Assembly: GCF_029227915.1 (NCBI RefSeq)
Contig: NC_079878.1
Coordinates: 28,423,501 to 28,487,500 of the forward strand
DNA length: 64,000 nucleotides
DNA from: Hydractinia symbiolongicarpus
Taxonomy: Eukaryota; Cnidaria; Hydrozoa; Anthoathecata; Hydractiniidae
Direction of reading: 5' to 3'
Part shown: positions 55,821-61,850 of the stretch, one piece after another
Numbering within the stretch: position 1 is the stretch's first letter
Layout: the number at the start of each line of letters is the position of its first letter
Program-made: the position numbers and the translations under genes
The notes under the pieces: model-generated
Seen by the model: only the letters and a program-made list of their open reading frames with translations
What the model was told of the DNA's origin: nothing
Database searches by the model: none

Positions 55821-55850
55821 GGGTTAAAGATTCTGTATTCGTATATCATA
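55821..55850. repeat. 30-bp inverted repeat arm (pairs with 55552-55581)
   Basis: The sequence GGGTTAAAGATTCTGTATTC and the next ten bases match the polymerase leader in inverted orientation with no mismatch. It lies directly downstream of the TATA-like CTATAAAATC, where a transcript start would be expected. Confidence 0.85.
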
Positions 55851-55857
55851 TCCAACC

Positions 55858-56574
55858 ATGTCTTCACCGATCGTACGCGCCCTCACCTACAGCAGAGAAT
55901 ATATTGATGACTTTAGTCTTTTCACGCTCCCTGATTTAAGAGCCAGAGCGAGGTACCTTGGCCTACATGGATACTCGCGGCTCAGAAGGGCTGAGCTTAT
56001 CAGATTATTATTATCGATTGATCTATCGCATTATTCCCGCCGGATAGCAATCGAGAGTGTTCCGACACCTAGACCGACACCACCCACCTACAGTAGAGAA
56101 TATATTGATGACTTTAGTCTTTTCACGGTCCGTGATTTACGAAACCGAGCGGGTTTCCTCGGCGCATCTAGATACTCGCATCTAAGAAGGGACGAGCTTA
56201 TCCAATTATTATTATCAATAGATCATACTCATTATAATGAGCCCGGACCCACCAGACCACCTCCATTTCAACAACCAGCACCTGGATCGGTACCAGCACA
56301 GCTTGACATTGATGAAGATGAGGACGATGATGAGAAGAGGACGACGAGGACAAGAGCGCTGATTGATCGTGATTTTTTTAGTGATGACGATGATGACCTA
56401 GATGAAGATGATAGATGTATCATTTGTCTTTCTAAAAGAAAGAGCGCAACCTTTGTTCATGATAGAACGGGACATTGCTGCTGCTGTTTATGGTGCGCAT
56501 ATAAATTGGAAAAGGGGGAAGATAATTGTCCCGTGTGTCGAGCGCCAATAGATTTTGTCATTAGACAATATTGA
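55858..56574 (+). CDS. MDM2-like RING protein with two Rho_N/SAP-like modules
   Basis: This 238-residue protein is a probable E3 ubiquitin ligase. Residues 10-59 and 77-126 are an internal duplication; each begins with YSREYIDDFSLFT and continues into a Rho_N/SAP-like helix pair (LRARARYLGLHGYSRLRRAELI in the first). A Pro-rich linker and an acidic stretch (149-186) follow. The C-terminal RING has C187, C190, H201, H206, C210, C213, C224 and C227. Its C2H2C4 ligand order, spacing and short tail after the last Cys are those of MDM2/MDMX rather than classical C3HC4 RINGs. The C-terminal half from DEKRTT onward is nearly identical to that of the protein at 58127; the N-terminal halves are unrelated. 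A hairpin follows 17 bases after the stop. A role in degrading a host protein on DNA is inferred. Confidence 0.85.
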   Translation: MSSPIVRALTYSREYIDDFSLFTLPDLRARARYLGLHGYSRLRRAELIRLLLSIDLSHYSRRIAIESVPTPRPTPPTYSREYIDDFSLFTVRDLRNRAGFLGASRYSHLRRDELIQLLLSIDHTHYNEPGPTRPPPFQQPAPGSVPAQLDIDEDEDDDEKRTTRTRALIDRDFFSDDDDDLDEDDRCIICLSKRKSATFVHDRTGHCCCCLWCAYKLEKGEDNCPVCRAPIDFVIRQY

Positions 56575-56590
56575 ACATGAATTCCCGATA

Positions 56591-56614
56591 TTTGTTACCC
56601 GCCCGAGTAACAAA
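56591..56614. terminator. 3' hairpin after the RING gene
   Basis: TTTGTTACCCG-CC-CGAGTAACAAA is an 11-bp inverted repeat with one mismatch and a two-base centre. It begins 17 bases after the stop of the upstream RING gene. The same sequence, with the same spacing, follows the second RING gene at 58127. Confidence 0.7.
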
Positions 56615-56694
56615 AATCCTGAGGTGTCGATCGTCCCCCAAGACTGAGCCATAGCGGCCATATCTGCCGACCACCCTGCGCGATCCCCAGCATC

Positions 56695-56719
56695 ATCTTT
56701 ACCAGAAACAGGTAAAGAT
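56695..56719. terminator. 3' hairpin after the integrase gene
   Basis: ATCTTTACC and GGTAAAGAT are perfect 9-bp arms around a seven-base loop. It lies 14 bases downstream of the integrase stop codon on the minus strand. Its sequence differs from the TTTGTTAC family, but the position relative to the stop is the same. Confidence 0.7.
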
Positions 56720-56732
56720 ATCGCCCCCTTTT

Positions 56733-57710
56733 TCACCAACCTTGCACATAATCAGGAGGTAATTCTGTATCTTCAGGTATTAACATCAATTCCTCTTTTA
56801 CAAAAGCCCGTCCGGGTCCGTCTTGAACATAGTACATTACACGGTTACCAGGTTGCGCTATTACCTCACGCAATCTATATGTGTTTTTCGACCATATTCT
56901 ATCGGTTGCCCGTCTCCGCCCATCATCATGCTCTTCACCAGGTTGTAGTAGATATCTATACAGGCCATCTTTTGGTAATTCTACTTCAGGTGGATAATTC
57001 TCTTGATTAACCAGAGGCACCTCTTTCATTATAATAGCATCTTTTGGTTTCATACCAATCATCTGCGTCTTTGTATCGTTTAGCCTATCAATCAGTTTAT
57101 ACAGATGCTTAACCCATGTAGATGATACCTTTTCAGAATCATTCAGTTCTTGAGCATCTTGTATTTTGAATAAATTTTCCGCAAGTATCTTGTTCAACGC
57201 CTCAACAAAAGCTGTGTGCGTATGCTTATATTTTGTAGTCGCCCTTTTAATTTCAACCTTATGCTTCTCCAACAGCTTTGTCACATCTGCTTTGAATTCT
57301 GAACCGTTATCACATTGGAAAGTTTTTGGATAAGTTAATGGTCCGGCCTTGTAGATGTCTTCAATCATAGCGGCAACCTCTTTGGCTTTCTTAGTCCTCA
57401 AAGGTCGGGCTACCTTGTATCTGGAAGCAGCATCGATTCCCGACAAAATGTACTTATATTTATTACCATACAGTATGTCACCGGGCATGTACAATAAATC
57501 GAATTGATGTAAATCATTAGGGGTGGTAACTTCATAATGTGGTCTTTCAACATGTTTTGGGGCGGGTAAATGTACTTGCCAAAATGCTTGTTTTGATAGC
57601 CACTTCTTAATCTCCTTTGGTTTGAAGCCGAATCCTCTTAAATTCTGAACAGCCTTTTGTCCTTTCCATAAATTTTGAGGTTGATAGTAAGTCTCTTGAA
57701 GTTTTGACAT
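56733..57710 (-). CDS. int: Polinton-type DDE integrase (rve family)
   Basis: This 325-residue enzyme would cut the element's ends and join them to host DNA, producing the 6-bp duplication. The catalytic triad is D71 (FDLLYMPGD), D134 (QCDNGSEF) and E170 (FVEALNK), giving D-x62-D-x35-E, the retroviral/Polinton spacing. The N-terminal part (about 1-60) is a helix-turn-helix-like segment with FGFKPKEIKKWL; no HHCC zinc finger is visible. The C-terminal part (about 255-313) is beta-rich and SH3- or chromodomain-like. The frame is intact. It is convergent with the RING gene at 55858 and divergent from the small gene at 57806. A retrotransposon source is unlikely because no reverse transcriptase is present and the neighbours are Polinton genes. 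Confidence 0.95.
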   Translation of the reverse strand: MSKLQETYYQPQNLWKGQKAVQNLRGFGFKPKEIKKWLSKQAFWQVHLPAPKHVERPHYEVTTPNDLHQFDLLYMPGDILYGNKYKYILSGIDAASRYKVARPLRTKKAKEVAAMIEDIYKAGPLTYPKTFQCDNGSEFKADVTKLLEKHKVEIKRATTKYKHTHTAFVEALNKILAENLFKIQDAQELNDSEKVSSTWVKHLYKLIDRLNDTKTQMIGMKPKDAIIMKEVPLVNQENYPPEVELPKDGLYRYLLQPGEEHDDGRRRATDRIWSKNTYRLREVIAQPGNRVMYYVQDGPGRAFVKEELMLIPEDTELPPDYVQGW

Positions 57711-57805
57711 GTTTTATTTATGCACACCTTTATTTATCTCCTTTTTGTTATGATGTGGTACGATAAAAGTGCTTAAAGTTTTTATATGTATATGTATATG
57801 CGTAT
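57711..57805. promoter_or_regulatory. Divergent promoter of integrase and small Rho_N-like gene
   Basis: This 95-bp AT-rich region lies between two divergent start codons. It includes a 30-bp sequence (57755-57784, GTGGTACGATAAAAGTGCTT and ten more bases) that recurs without mismatch, inverted, at 59307-59336 upstream of the paralogous gene. On the integrase side, ATAAATAAA sits directly before the start codon. Confidence 0.7.
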
Positions 57806-58009
57806 ATGTCGGACATGAATACCACACCAGACTACAAATTGATGAAACTGCGAGAGTTGCAAGAGGTTGCTAAATCCCGCGGAATTAAGTATATCGTGGG
57901 TATGAGAAAGGCTAAACTGGTTGAGGTGATTGAGAAGAATGATCTCGACCCATCCTACACCATCGATCCGGATACCAAACGGCAACGGTACGGATACTAT
58001 TCAAGGTAG
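57806..58009 (+). CDS. Small Rho_N/SAP-like protein, truncated by an in-frame stop
   Basis: The frame encodes 67 residues before a TAG at 58007-58009. Residues 10-44 form the Rho_N/SAP-like helix pair found also in the polymerase and RING protein, followed by DPSYTIDPDTKR. The paralogue at 59014 has TGG (Trp) where this copy has TAG. The frame stays open for another 21 codons after the TAG, to a TGA at 58073-58075, and that tail still closely matches the paralogue. The 3' hairpin is 12 bases after the TGA, as in the paralogue, so the original gene ended at 58075. It is therefore a recently shortened copy, a readthrough gene or, less likely, a sequencing error. A DNA- or RNA-binding role is inferred from the fold only. 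Confidence 0.7.
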   Translation: MSDMNTTPDYKLMKLRELQEVAKSRGIKYIVGMRKAKLVEVIEKNDLDPSYTIDPDTKRQRYGYYSR

Positions 58010-58086
58010 AGGACGAAAAACAGGGAGGCATATCTAAAAGCTCAAAAACGTTATAACGACAAAAGATCTAAGTGATTGTGCGCATT

Positions 58087-58110
58087 TTTGTTACTCGGGC
58101 GGGTAACAAA
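58087..58110. terminator. Shared hairpin between convergent small gene and RING gene
   Basis: TTTGTTACTCG-GG-CGGGTAACAAA lies between two converging genes. It is 12 bases after the TGA at 58075 on the plus side and 17 bases after the RING stop at 58127 on the minus side. Both distances match those at the paralogous genes, so one palindrome seems to serve both strands. Confidence 0.7.
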
Positions 58111-58126
58111 GGCCGGGAATTCGCGT

Positions 58127-58867
58127 TCAATATTGTCTAATGACAAAATCTATTGGCGCTCGACACACGGGACATTTATCCCTCCTATTATTCTCCAATT
58201 TATATGCACATGATAGACAGCAGCAGCAATGTCCCGTTCTACCATGAACAATGGTTGCGCTCTTTCTTTTAGAAAGACAAATTATGCATTTGTCCTCGTC
58301 CTCTAGGTCATCATCGTCATCACTAAAAAAATCACGATCAATCAGCGCTCTTGTCCTCGTCGTCCTCTTCTCATCGTCGTACTCCTCTTCCTCTTCTTCC
58401 TCCTCTTCCTCCTCATCGTTGTACTCCTCTTCCTCTTCCTCCTCATCGTTGTACTCCTCTTCCTCCTCTTCCTCCTCTTCCTCCTCATCGTCGTACTCCT
58501 CGACATCATCTATGTCCATATATGTCCATATTTCATACGGACCCGTGGCGACTGCATAGACGCGCGCTTCTATTATGGGAGTTCCATAGTATCCGAGTCC
58601 GACTCCTCCGGTGCGTAAGACACTTCGAGCTTTTACGTGTTCTATAATATCATCATAGGATTTATGATCAGAGTCCGGACCGATCCCCTCAAAGTCATCA
58701 TATTGTAGTTCCAATATTTCGACCATGTTCAGTAATTCTTCGCAACAAGATCTGCTGGATGCGGAATTCAGGCATGGGTCTATTGTGCGGCCGAAATATT
58801 CGTCCGCCCAGGAGCCGAATCTTTCGAGGAACTGTCGGTTTTCGTCATCTGTAAATCTCGACGTCAT
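58127..58867 (-). CDS. MDM2-like RING protein with Glu/Asp/Tyr tract
   Basis: I place the start at 58867 (MTSRFTDDEN), giving 246 residues. An upstream in-frame Met at 59017 would overlap the neighbouring gene and read through the promoter copied from the other RING gene. Residues 1-120 form a domain I do not recognise. Residues 122-166 are an acidic tract in which runs of Glu are broken by YDDE or YNDE. The linker (EKRTTRTRALIDRDFFSDDDDD) and RING are nearly identical to the protein at 55858. Ligands are C194, C197, H208, H213, C217, C220, C232 and C235, the MDM2-type C2H2C4 order. An acidic region followed by this RING also recalls MDM2 layout, but no p53-binding domain is visible. A host-directed E3 ligase is the likeliest role. 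Confidence 0.82.
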   Translation of the reverse strand: MTSRFTDDENRQFLERFGSWADEYFGRTIDPCLNSASSRSCCEELLNMVEILELQYDDFEGIGPDSDHKSYDDIIEHVKARSVLRTGGVGLGYYGTPIIEARVYAVATGPYEIWTYMDIDDVEEYDDEEEEEEEEEEEYNDEEEEEEEYNDEEEEEEEEEEEYDDEKRTTRTRALIDRDFFSDDDDDLEDEDKCIICLSKRKSATIVHGRTGHCCCCLSCAYKLENNRRDKCPVCRAPIDFVIRQY

Positions 58868-58917
58868 GGTTGGATATGATATGATATGATATACGATATA
58901 GGAATTTTTATTCCAAT

Positions 58918-58967
58918 TTTTATAGATCGTATTTGAGGTTAGCGATCCGCACGCCATGGATATCTCC
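58918..58967 (-). promoter_or_regulatory. Promoter copy upstream of second RING gene
   Basis: The reverse complement reads GGAGATATCCATGGCGTGCG and continues to CTATAAAA, matching 55769-55818 at 48 of 50 bases. The TATA-like end lies about 50 bases before the RING start codon. The strong conservation shows that the promoter was copied with the gene's C-terminal half. Confidence 0.7.
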
Positions 58968-58978
58968 ACCCACCGATA

Positions 58979-59002
58979 TTTGTTACCCGTACGAGTAACA
59001 AA
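58979..59002. terminator. 3' hairpin after second small Rho_N-like gene
   Basis: TTTGTTACCCG-TA-CGAGTAACAAA starts 12 bases downstream of the stop at 59014 on the minus strand and directly precedes the promoter of the next gene on the same strand. The 12-base distance equals that for the paralogous gene ending at 58075. Confidence 0.7.
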
Positions 59003-59013
59003 AATGCGCACAA

Positions 59014-59283
59014 TCACTTAGATCTCTTGTCGTTATAACGTTTTTGACATTTCAGGTACGCCTCCCTGTTTTTCTCCCTCCAGCCGGTACAGTATCCATA
59101 CCATCCCCGCTTGGTATCCGGATCTATGGTGTATGACGGATCCAGATCATTCTTCTCAATCACCTCAATCAGCCTGGCCTTTTTCATCGCGCAAATATAC
59201 TTCACCCCACGAGCTTTGGCAATCTCTCGCAACTCTCGCAGTTTCATCAATTTGTAGTCCGGCGTGGTATTCATGTCCGACAT
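59014..59283 (-). CDS. Small Rho_N/SAP-like protein, intact copy
   Basis: I use the Met at 59283 (MSDMNTTPDYKLM), giving 89 residues, because the paralogue at 57806 starts with the same residues; a Met 13 codons upstream is also in frame. Residues about 10-44 are the Rho_N/SAP-like module (KLRELREIAKARGVKYI then KKARLIEVI). DPSYTIDPDTKR and a basic C-terminal tail ending KRYNDKRSK follow. It has no enzyme motif. The protein is small and basic, suiting nucleic-acid binding or a scaffold role. A 30-bp promoter (59307-59336) is identical to that of the paralogue, and a hairpin follows 12 bases after the stop. Confidence 0.78.
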   Translation of the reverse strand: MSDMNTTPDYKLMKLRELREIAKARGVKYICAMKKARLIEVIEKNDLDPSYTIDPDTKRGWYGYCTGWREKNREAYLKCQKRYNDKRSK

Positions 59284-59306
59284 ATTATGGCATGTACATG
59301 TACGGC

Positions 59307-59336
59307 TAAAAACTTTAAGCACTTTTATCGTACCAC
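59307..59336 (-). promoter_or_regulatory. 30-bp promoter box of the small Rho_N-like gene
   Basis: The reverse complement is identical over 30 bases to 57755-57784, upstream of the other copy of this gene. It includes GATAAAAG and TTAAAGTTTTTA and lies 24 bases before the start codon, a plausible core promoter position. Confidence 0.65.
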
Positions 59337-59370
59337 ACGAAATATGCGAGCGGTGTACATGCGCACATCA

Positions 59371-59958
59371 CTAACCTTGATTTACGGTCCTTCTGAGGCT
59401 TTGAACCTCGTCCATTAGACTTTTTTCAAACTGGCTGCGAGTTTCGCTCTCCATCTTTCTGTCGGTTTTCGTCATCTTGTCCAGAGCTTCGTAGTATATA
59501 CCGCTCAGGGTTTGAAATTCAATGTGACTAATGTCGTCATTATTCAGAGCCCGCGAGACGGAGTTTTCAAACACGGCGATGGCGGACGTCGCAACATCAT
59601 ATAATTTCATGACCTTGTCAAGTTTGCTCCGATATCTTTTAATCAGGGCCATGACGGAGCCCGTGAAAATGGTTCCGGACAGTGCTACGGCTCCCAATCC
59701 GACGGAAGCGGGGATTCCGATGAGCGTGGCACCGGTTACCACCGAACCTATGCCCGAAGCGACGGTTAGGGCCGTGGCGCTGGCGTTTAAAAGCACCAGT
59801 CTGTGCAGCGTCTTGTTATATTTCTCATATTTTGTATTGAACTTATCACGTAATTTTCTAAGCTCCCCAAGTTGAGAGTTCACGGTATTAGTATTAAACT
59901 TGTCCTGCTCGCTCGAATACTCGGGAGCCGTGGGTAGCTTCGGATAAATCTCTGCCAT
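59371..59958 (-). CDS. Coiled-coil / membrane-hairpin protein, paralogue 1
   Basis: The product has 195 residues: a hydrophilic N-terminus with SQLGELRKLRDKF (28-40), two closely spaced hydrophobic segments (about 54-75 and 77-106, rich in Gly, Ala, Ser and Thr), then a helical, charged C-terminal part (107-190). It resembles a family I recall from cnidarian proteins without known function. The next gene, at 59986, is its paralogue: both have the SQL.EL.KLR.KF motif, the hydrophobic hairpin and a YREKLDK/YRSKLDK start to the C-terminal helices. A membrane-remodelling or virion-membrane role is speculative. Its promoter lies in the 27-base gap and the 3' end of the neighbour. Confidence 0.72.
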   Translation of the reverse strand: MAEIYPKLPTAPEYSSEQDKFNTNTVNSQLGELRKLRDKFNTKYEKYNKTLHRLVLLNASATALTVASGIGSVVTGATLIGIPASVGLGAVALSGTIFTGSVMALIKRYRSKLDKVMKLYDVATSAIAVFENSVSRALNNDDISHIEFQTLSGIYYEALDKMTKTDRKMESETRSQFEKSLMDEVQSLRRTVNQG

Positions 59959-59985
59959 TGTGTGGTTACTACAAAGAAAAAAACT

Positions 59986-60474
59986 TTACTCTAAATAACC
60001 TATATCCAGTTTATCCAGATCCTTGAGAGTTTCATGATAAGTATCACACAAACTCTCAAAATCTGCTCTACAGATGTCCCGAGTGTTCCAGGGTAGCGTT
60101 TGATCGAACACATCGATGGCATTTTGTACAACGCGATACGCGGCTCTTAATTTGTCAAGTTTCTCCCGATATGTTCCAACATATTGGCTGGTAACCGCAT
60201 AGGAAGCCGAGCCCAACAGACACATGCCAGAATTCTGCATGTAATTCCCACGGGGACCGCCTAAATTTCTAATAATGGTCGCCGCGGTCGCTATCGAGCC
60301 GGCAATGGCCGTGGTTCCGGATAATCCCTCCAGAACCGACCATATGATCAGAGACCTCCAGCGTTCCTTCTCGAGGTCTTGGAACTTGCCTCGTAATTTC
60401 ACTAGCTCCTCAAGTTGGGAATTGGATATATCCGTTTTAAAAGTTTCTTCTCTGGTACTAGAACTCTCTGCCAT
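59986..60474 (-). CDS. Coiled-coil / membrane-hairpin protein, paralogue 2
   Basis: I use the Met at 60474 (MAESSSTREE), giving 162 residues; the open frame runs 45 codons further upstream but would cover the whole promoter and the start of the divergent gene. SNSQLEELVKLRGKF lies at 17-31. Hydrophobic segments are at about 41-66 and 82-98, followed by a helical C-terminal domain. It has the same layout as the protein at 59371, is shorter and has diverged. Its upstream sequence reads TTTAAAGGATAGTTTTTTTC on the coding strand, very like TTTAGAGTAAAGTTTTTTTC before paralogue 1, so promoter and gene were duplicated together. Function unknown. Confidence 0.7.
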   Translation of the reverse strand: MAESSSTREETFKTDISNSQLEELVKLRGKFQDLEKERWRSLIIWSVLEGLSGTTAIAGSIATAATIIRNLGGPRGNYMQNSGMCLLGSASYAVTSQYVGTYREKLDKLRAAYRVVQNAIDVFDQTLPWNTRDICRADFESLCDTYHETLKDLDKLDIGYLE

Positions 60475-60515
60475 TTCTATTATATTAGGAAAAAAACTAT
60501 CCTTTAAATAAAATA
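60475..60515. promoter_or_regulatory. 41-bp bidirectional promoter
   Basis: Only 41 AT-rich bases separate the divergent start codons at 60474 and 60516. They contain a run of seven A (a T-run on the other strand) and TTTAAATAAAATA. The T-run element is shared with the paralogous gene at 59371, which makes it the best candidate promoter core. Confidence 0.6.
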
Positions 60516-61796
60516 ATGGCGGACATTGATATTGATCCGTTTGGTGACCACGACCAACCCGACGAGGGTACCGATGACTCCACACCTCTGGTACCGAGGG
60601 AACGCACACGAGTACAGATACATACTACCGATGAGGAGACATCATTCGGTGGAGAAACCTCTCTGCGCTCCAGAGTTACCAGTGAGCTGGTTAAATCGCT
60701 CTATGAGAAGCTACTAACTATATATCCAAACGAGAACCCGAGCGTGATACATACCGATCTGTTTGAGTCTCGTGGTCGTGAATTATACTACAAGGGTGAT
60801 AACAGACCTCTGACAAATGGTGGATCTCTAAGGACCGTCGGCACCATTGCGGATATACTGGGCAAGAAAAGGCTGCGCAGTTTGGGGTTTGATATACCGA
60901 AAGGTAGTATTACCCCCCGACAGGCCGCTATGCTAAACAAAATAGAAGAGAGACTACCATCACCGGATAAAATAGAGAATGCGACGGATATAGAATTAGA
61001 AACCATGTCTGGAGATGTTGTGAACAGTGCGGAAGATTTAATTTCATTGGTCAAACAACAATCTGTAGACCATGAAGCAACCCAGACCGGTGATCTATTT
61101 GAATATCCTATGCGTGAATTGCTAGGATTGGATAGATCATTGAGAAACATAAGAGGAAGTCTTCAGGATGAAGTTGCAAAAAAGGTTCAGCTCGAACAGC
61201 ATATTGACAGAGAAAAAAACAAGTTGGAAGAGATGGAAAAAACACCAAATATGACCGAGGAACAACAAAATGAAGCGAAAGAAAGGTTGAAAGGTTTGCA
61301 AAATGAGTTGAAAGGCCGGCAAGAGATTATCGATATTCTCAAAGGTAAACTTAACAGTCAAATAAAAAGCATCAGGGAGACGATTACCAAAGTACTTGAC
61401 AAAGAAACTACATTGGGTGAAAAGATACGAACGCTATTCCGTGAACAGGGTATCACCATCTTCAGTGTACTAACGGCATTTGGTATGGTTATCGGCCTTC
61501 TAGTTGAAACTTTGACACCAGGGGGTGGGGGGTCATCCACCGGTAATACAAAAAATCATGAAAAAACCGAAGGTGGTGCGAGGGAATGGATAAAGAACAA
61601 GCTGAGTGCGCTTGGATCTCTCCTAGGTAGATTAGCCGGTGCCGCAGCCGCATCACTGCCCGGTATAATTGGATCCATCGTATCATGGATCCTAAATAGA
61701 GCAAAGGAAGCCGTCGGTTGGTTGAGTCAAAACCTGTGGGCTTTGATAGTTGGAATCGGAGGTCTGATATACACCTACATGGTTACAAAGCGTTAG
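60516..61796 (+). CDS. Coiled-coil membrane protein with glycine hinge
   Basis: The product has 426 residues. The N-terminal 50 are acidic. About 50-200 is a globular part without a recognised fold. About 203-298 is a long charged coiled coil. About 312-332 is a membrane segment (ITIFSVLTAFGMVIGLLVE). A PGGGGSS hinge follows, then an Ala/Gly/Leu-rich amphipathic stretch (363-393) and a final hydrophobic helix (405-423) ending in MVTKR. The C-terminal half resembles a protein family I recall from cnidarian Polintons. The layout suggests a virion or membrane-active protein such as a fusion, spike or membrane-penetration factor, but that is inference. A perfect hairpin follows 15 bases after the stop. 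It is the only plus-strand gene in the right half. Confidence 0.82.
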   Translation: MADIDIDPFGDHDQPDEGTDDSTPLVPRERTRVQIHTTDEETSFGGETSLRSRVTSELVKSLYEKLLTIYPNENPSVIHTDLFESRGRELYYKGDNRPLTNGGSLRTVGTIADILGKKRLRSLGFDIPKGSITPRQAAMLNKIEERLPSPDKIENATDIELETMSGDVVNSAEDLISLVKQQSVDHEATQTGDLFEYPMRELLGLDRSLRNIRGSLQDEVAKKVQLEQHIDREKNKLEEMEKTPNMTEEQQNEAKERLKGLQNELKGRQEIIDILKGKLNSQIKSIRETITKVLDKETTLGEKIRTLFREQGITIFSVLTAFGMVIGLLVETLTPGGGGSSTGNTKNHEKTEGGAREWIKNKLSALGSLLGRLAGAAAASLPGIIGSIVSWILNRAKEAVGWLSQNLWALIVGIGGLIYTYMVTKR

Positions 61797-61810
61797 CTAT
61801 TCCGAATATA

Positions 61811-61831
61811 TGTTACATGTGTCATGTAACA
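61811..61831. terminator. Perfect hairpin between convergent genes
   Basis: TGTTACATG-TGT-CATGTAACA is a perfect 9-bp stem with a three-base loop. It is 15 bases after the plus-strand stop at 61796 and 20 bases after the minus-strand stop at 61851. Like the other hairpins, it has the TGTTAC...GTAACA outer arms. Confidence 0.75.
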
Positions 61832-61850
61832 TAATACCCGCGGCATAGTA

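Larger units (their letters stand above)
55545..55857. promoter_or_regulatory. Divergent intergenic region between polB and RING gene
   Basis: No gene is seen in this 313-bp stretch. It holds the outward-facing promoters of the polymerase (minus) and the RING protein (plus), a palindromic hairpin at 55731-55754, a T9 tract just before it, and a TATA-like CTATAAAATC at 55811-55820. Bases 55769-55818 match the reverse complement of 58918-58967 at 48 of 50 positions, the promoter of the other RING gene. The hairpin here has no gene ending beside it, which suggests it is left over from a gene that was moved or lost. Confidence 0.7.

Noticed and set aside
56733-57710. A separate LTR retrotransposon carrying the integrase
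   Set aside because: No reverse transcriptase, protease or long terminal repeats are present, and the integrase lies among Polinton genes with the expected length and spacing.
58251-58647. Plus-strand Ser-rich and Pro-rich frames opposite the RING gene
   Set aside because: They are antisense shadows of the Glu/Asp-coding microsatellite of the minus-strand RING gene.
58868-59017. N-terminal extension of the second RING protein to 59017
   Set aside because: The extra 50 codons would cover the promoter copied from the other RING gene and the hairpin after the neighbouring gene.
59340-59370. A 3' hairpin after the gene at 59371 (TGTGC...GTACA on the minus strand)
   Set aside because: The stem is only five base pairs with a wobble pair and is not clearly above chance, so it was left out of the hairpin series.
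60475-60609. Extension of the 59986 gene to the Met at 60609
   Set aside because: It would run through the shared promoter and 94 bases into the divergent gene at 60516, while the Met at 60474 matches its paralogue's MAE start.
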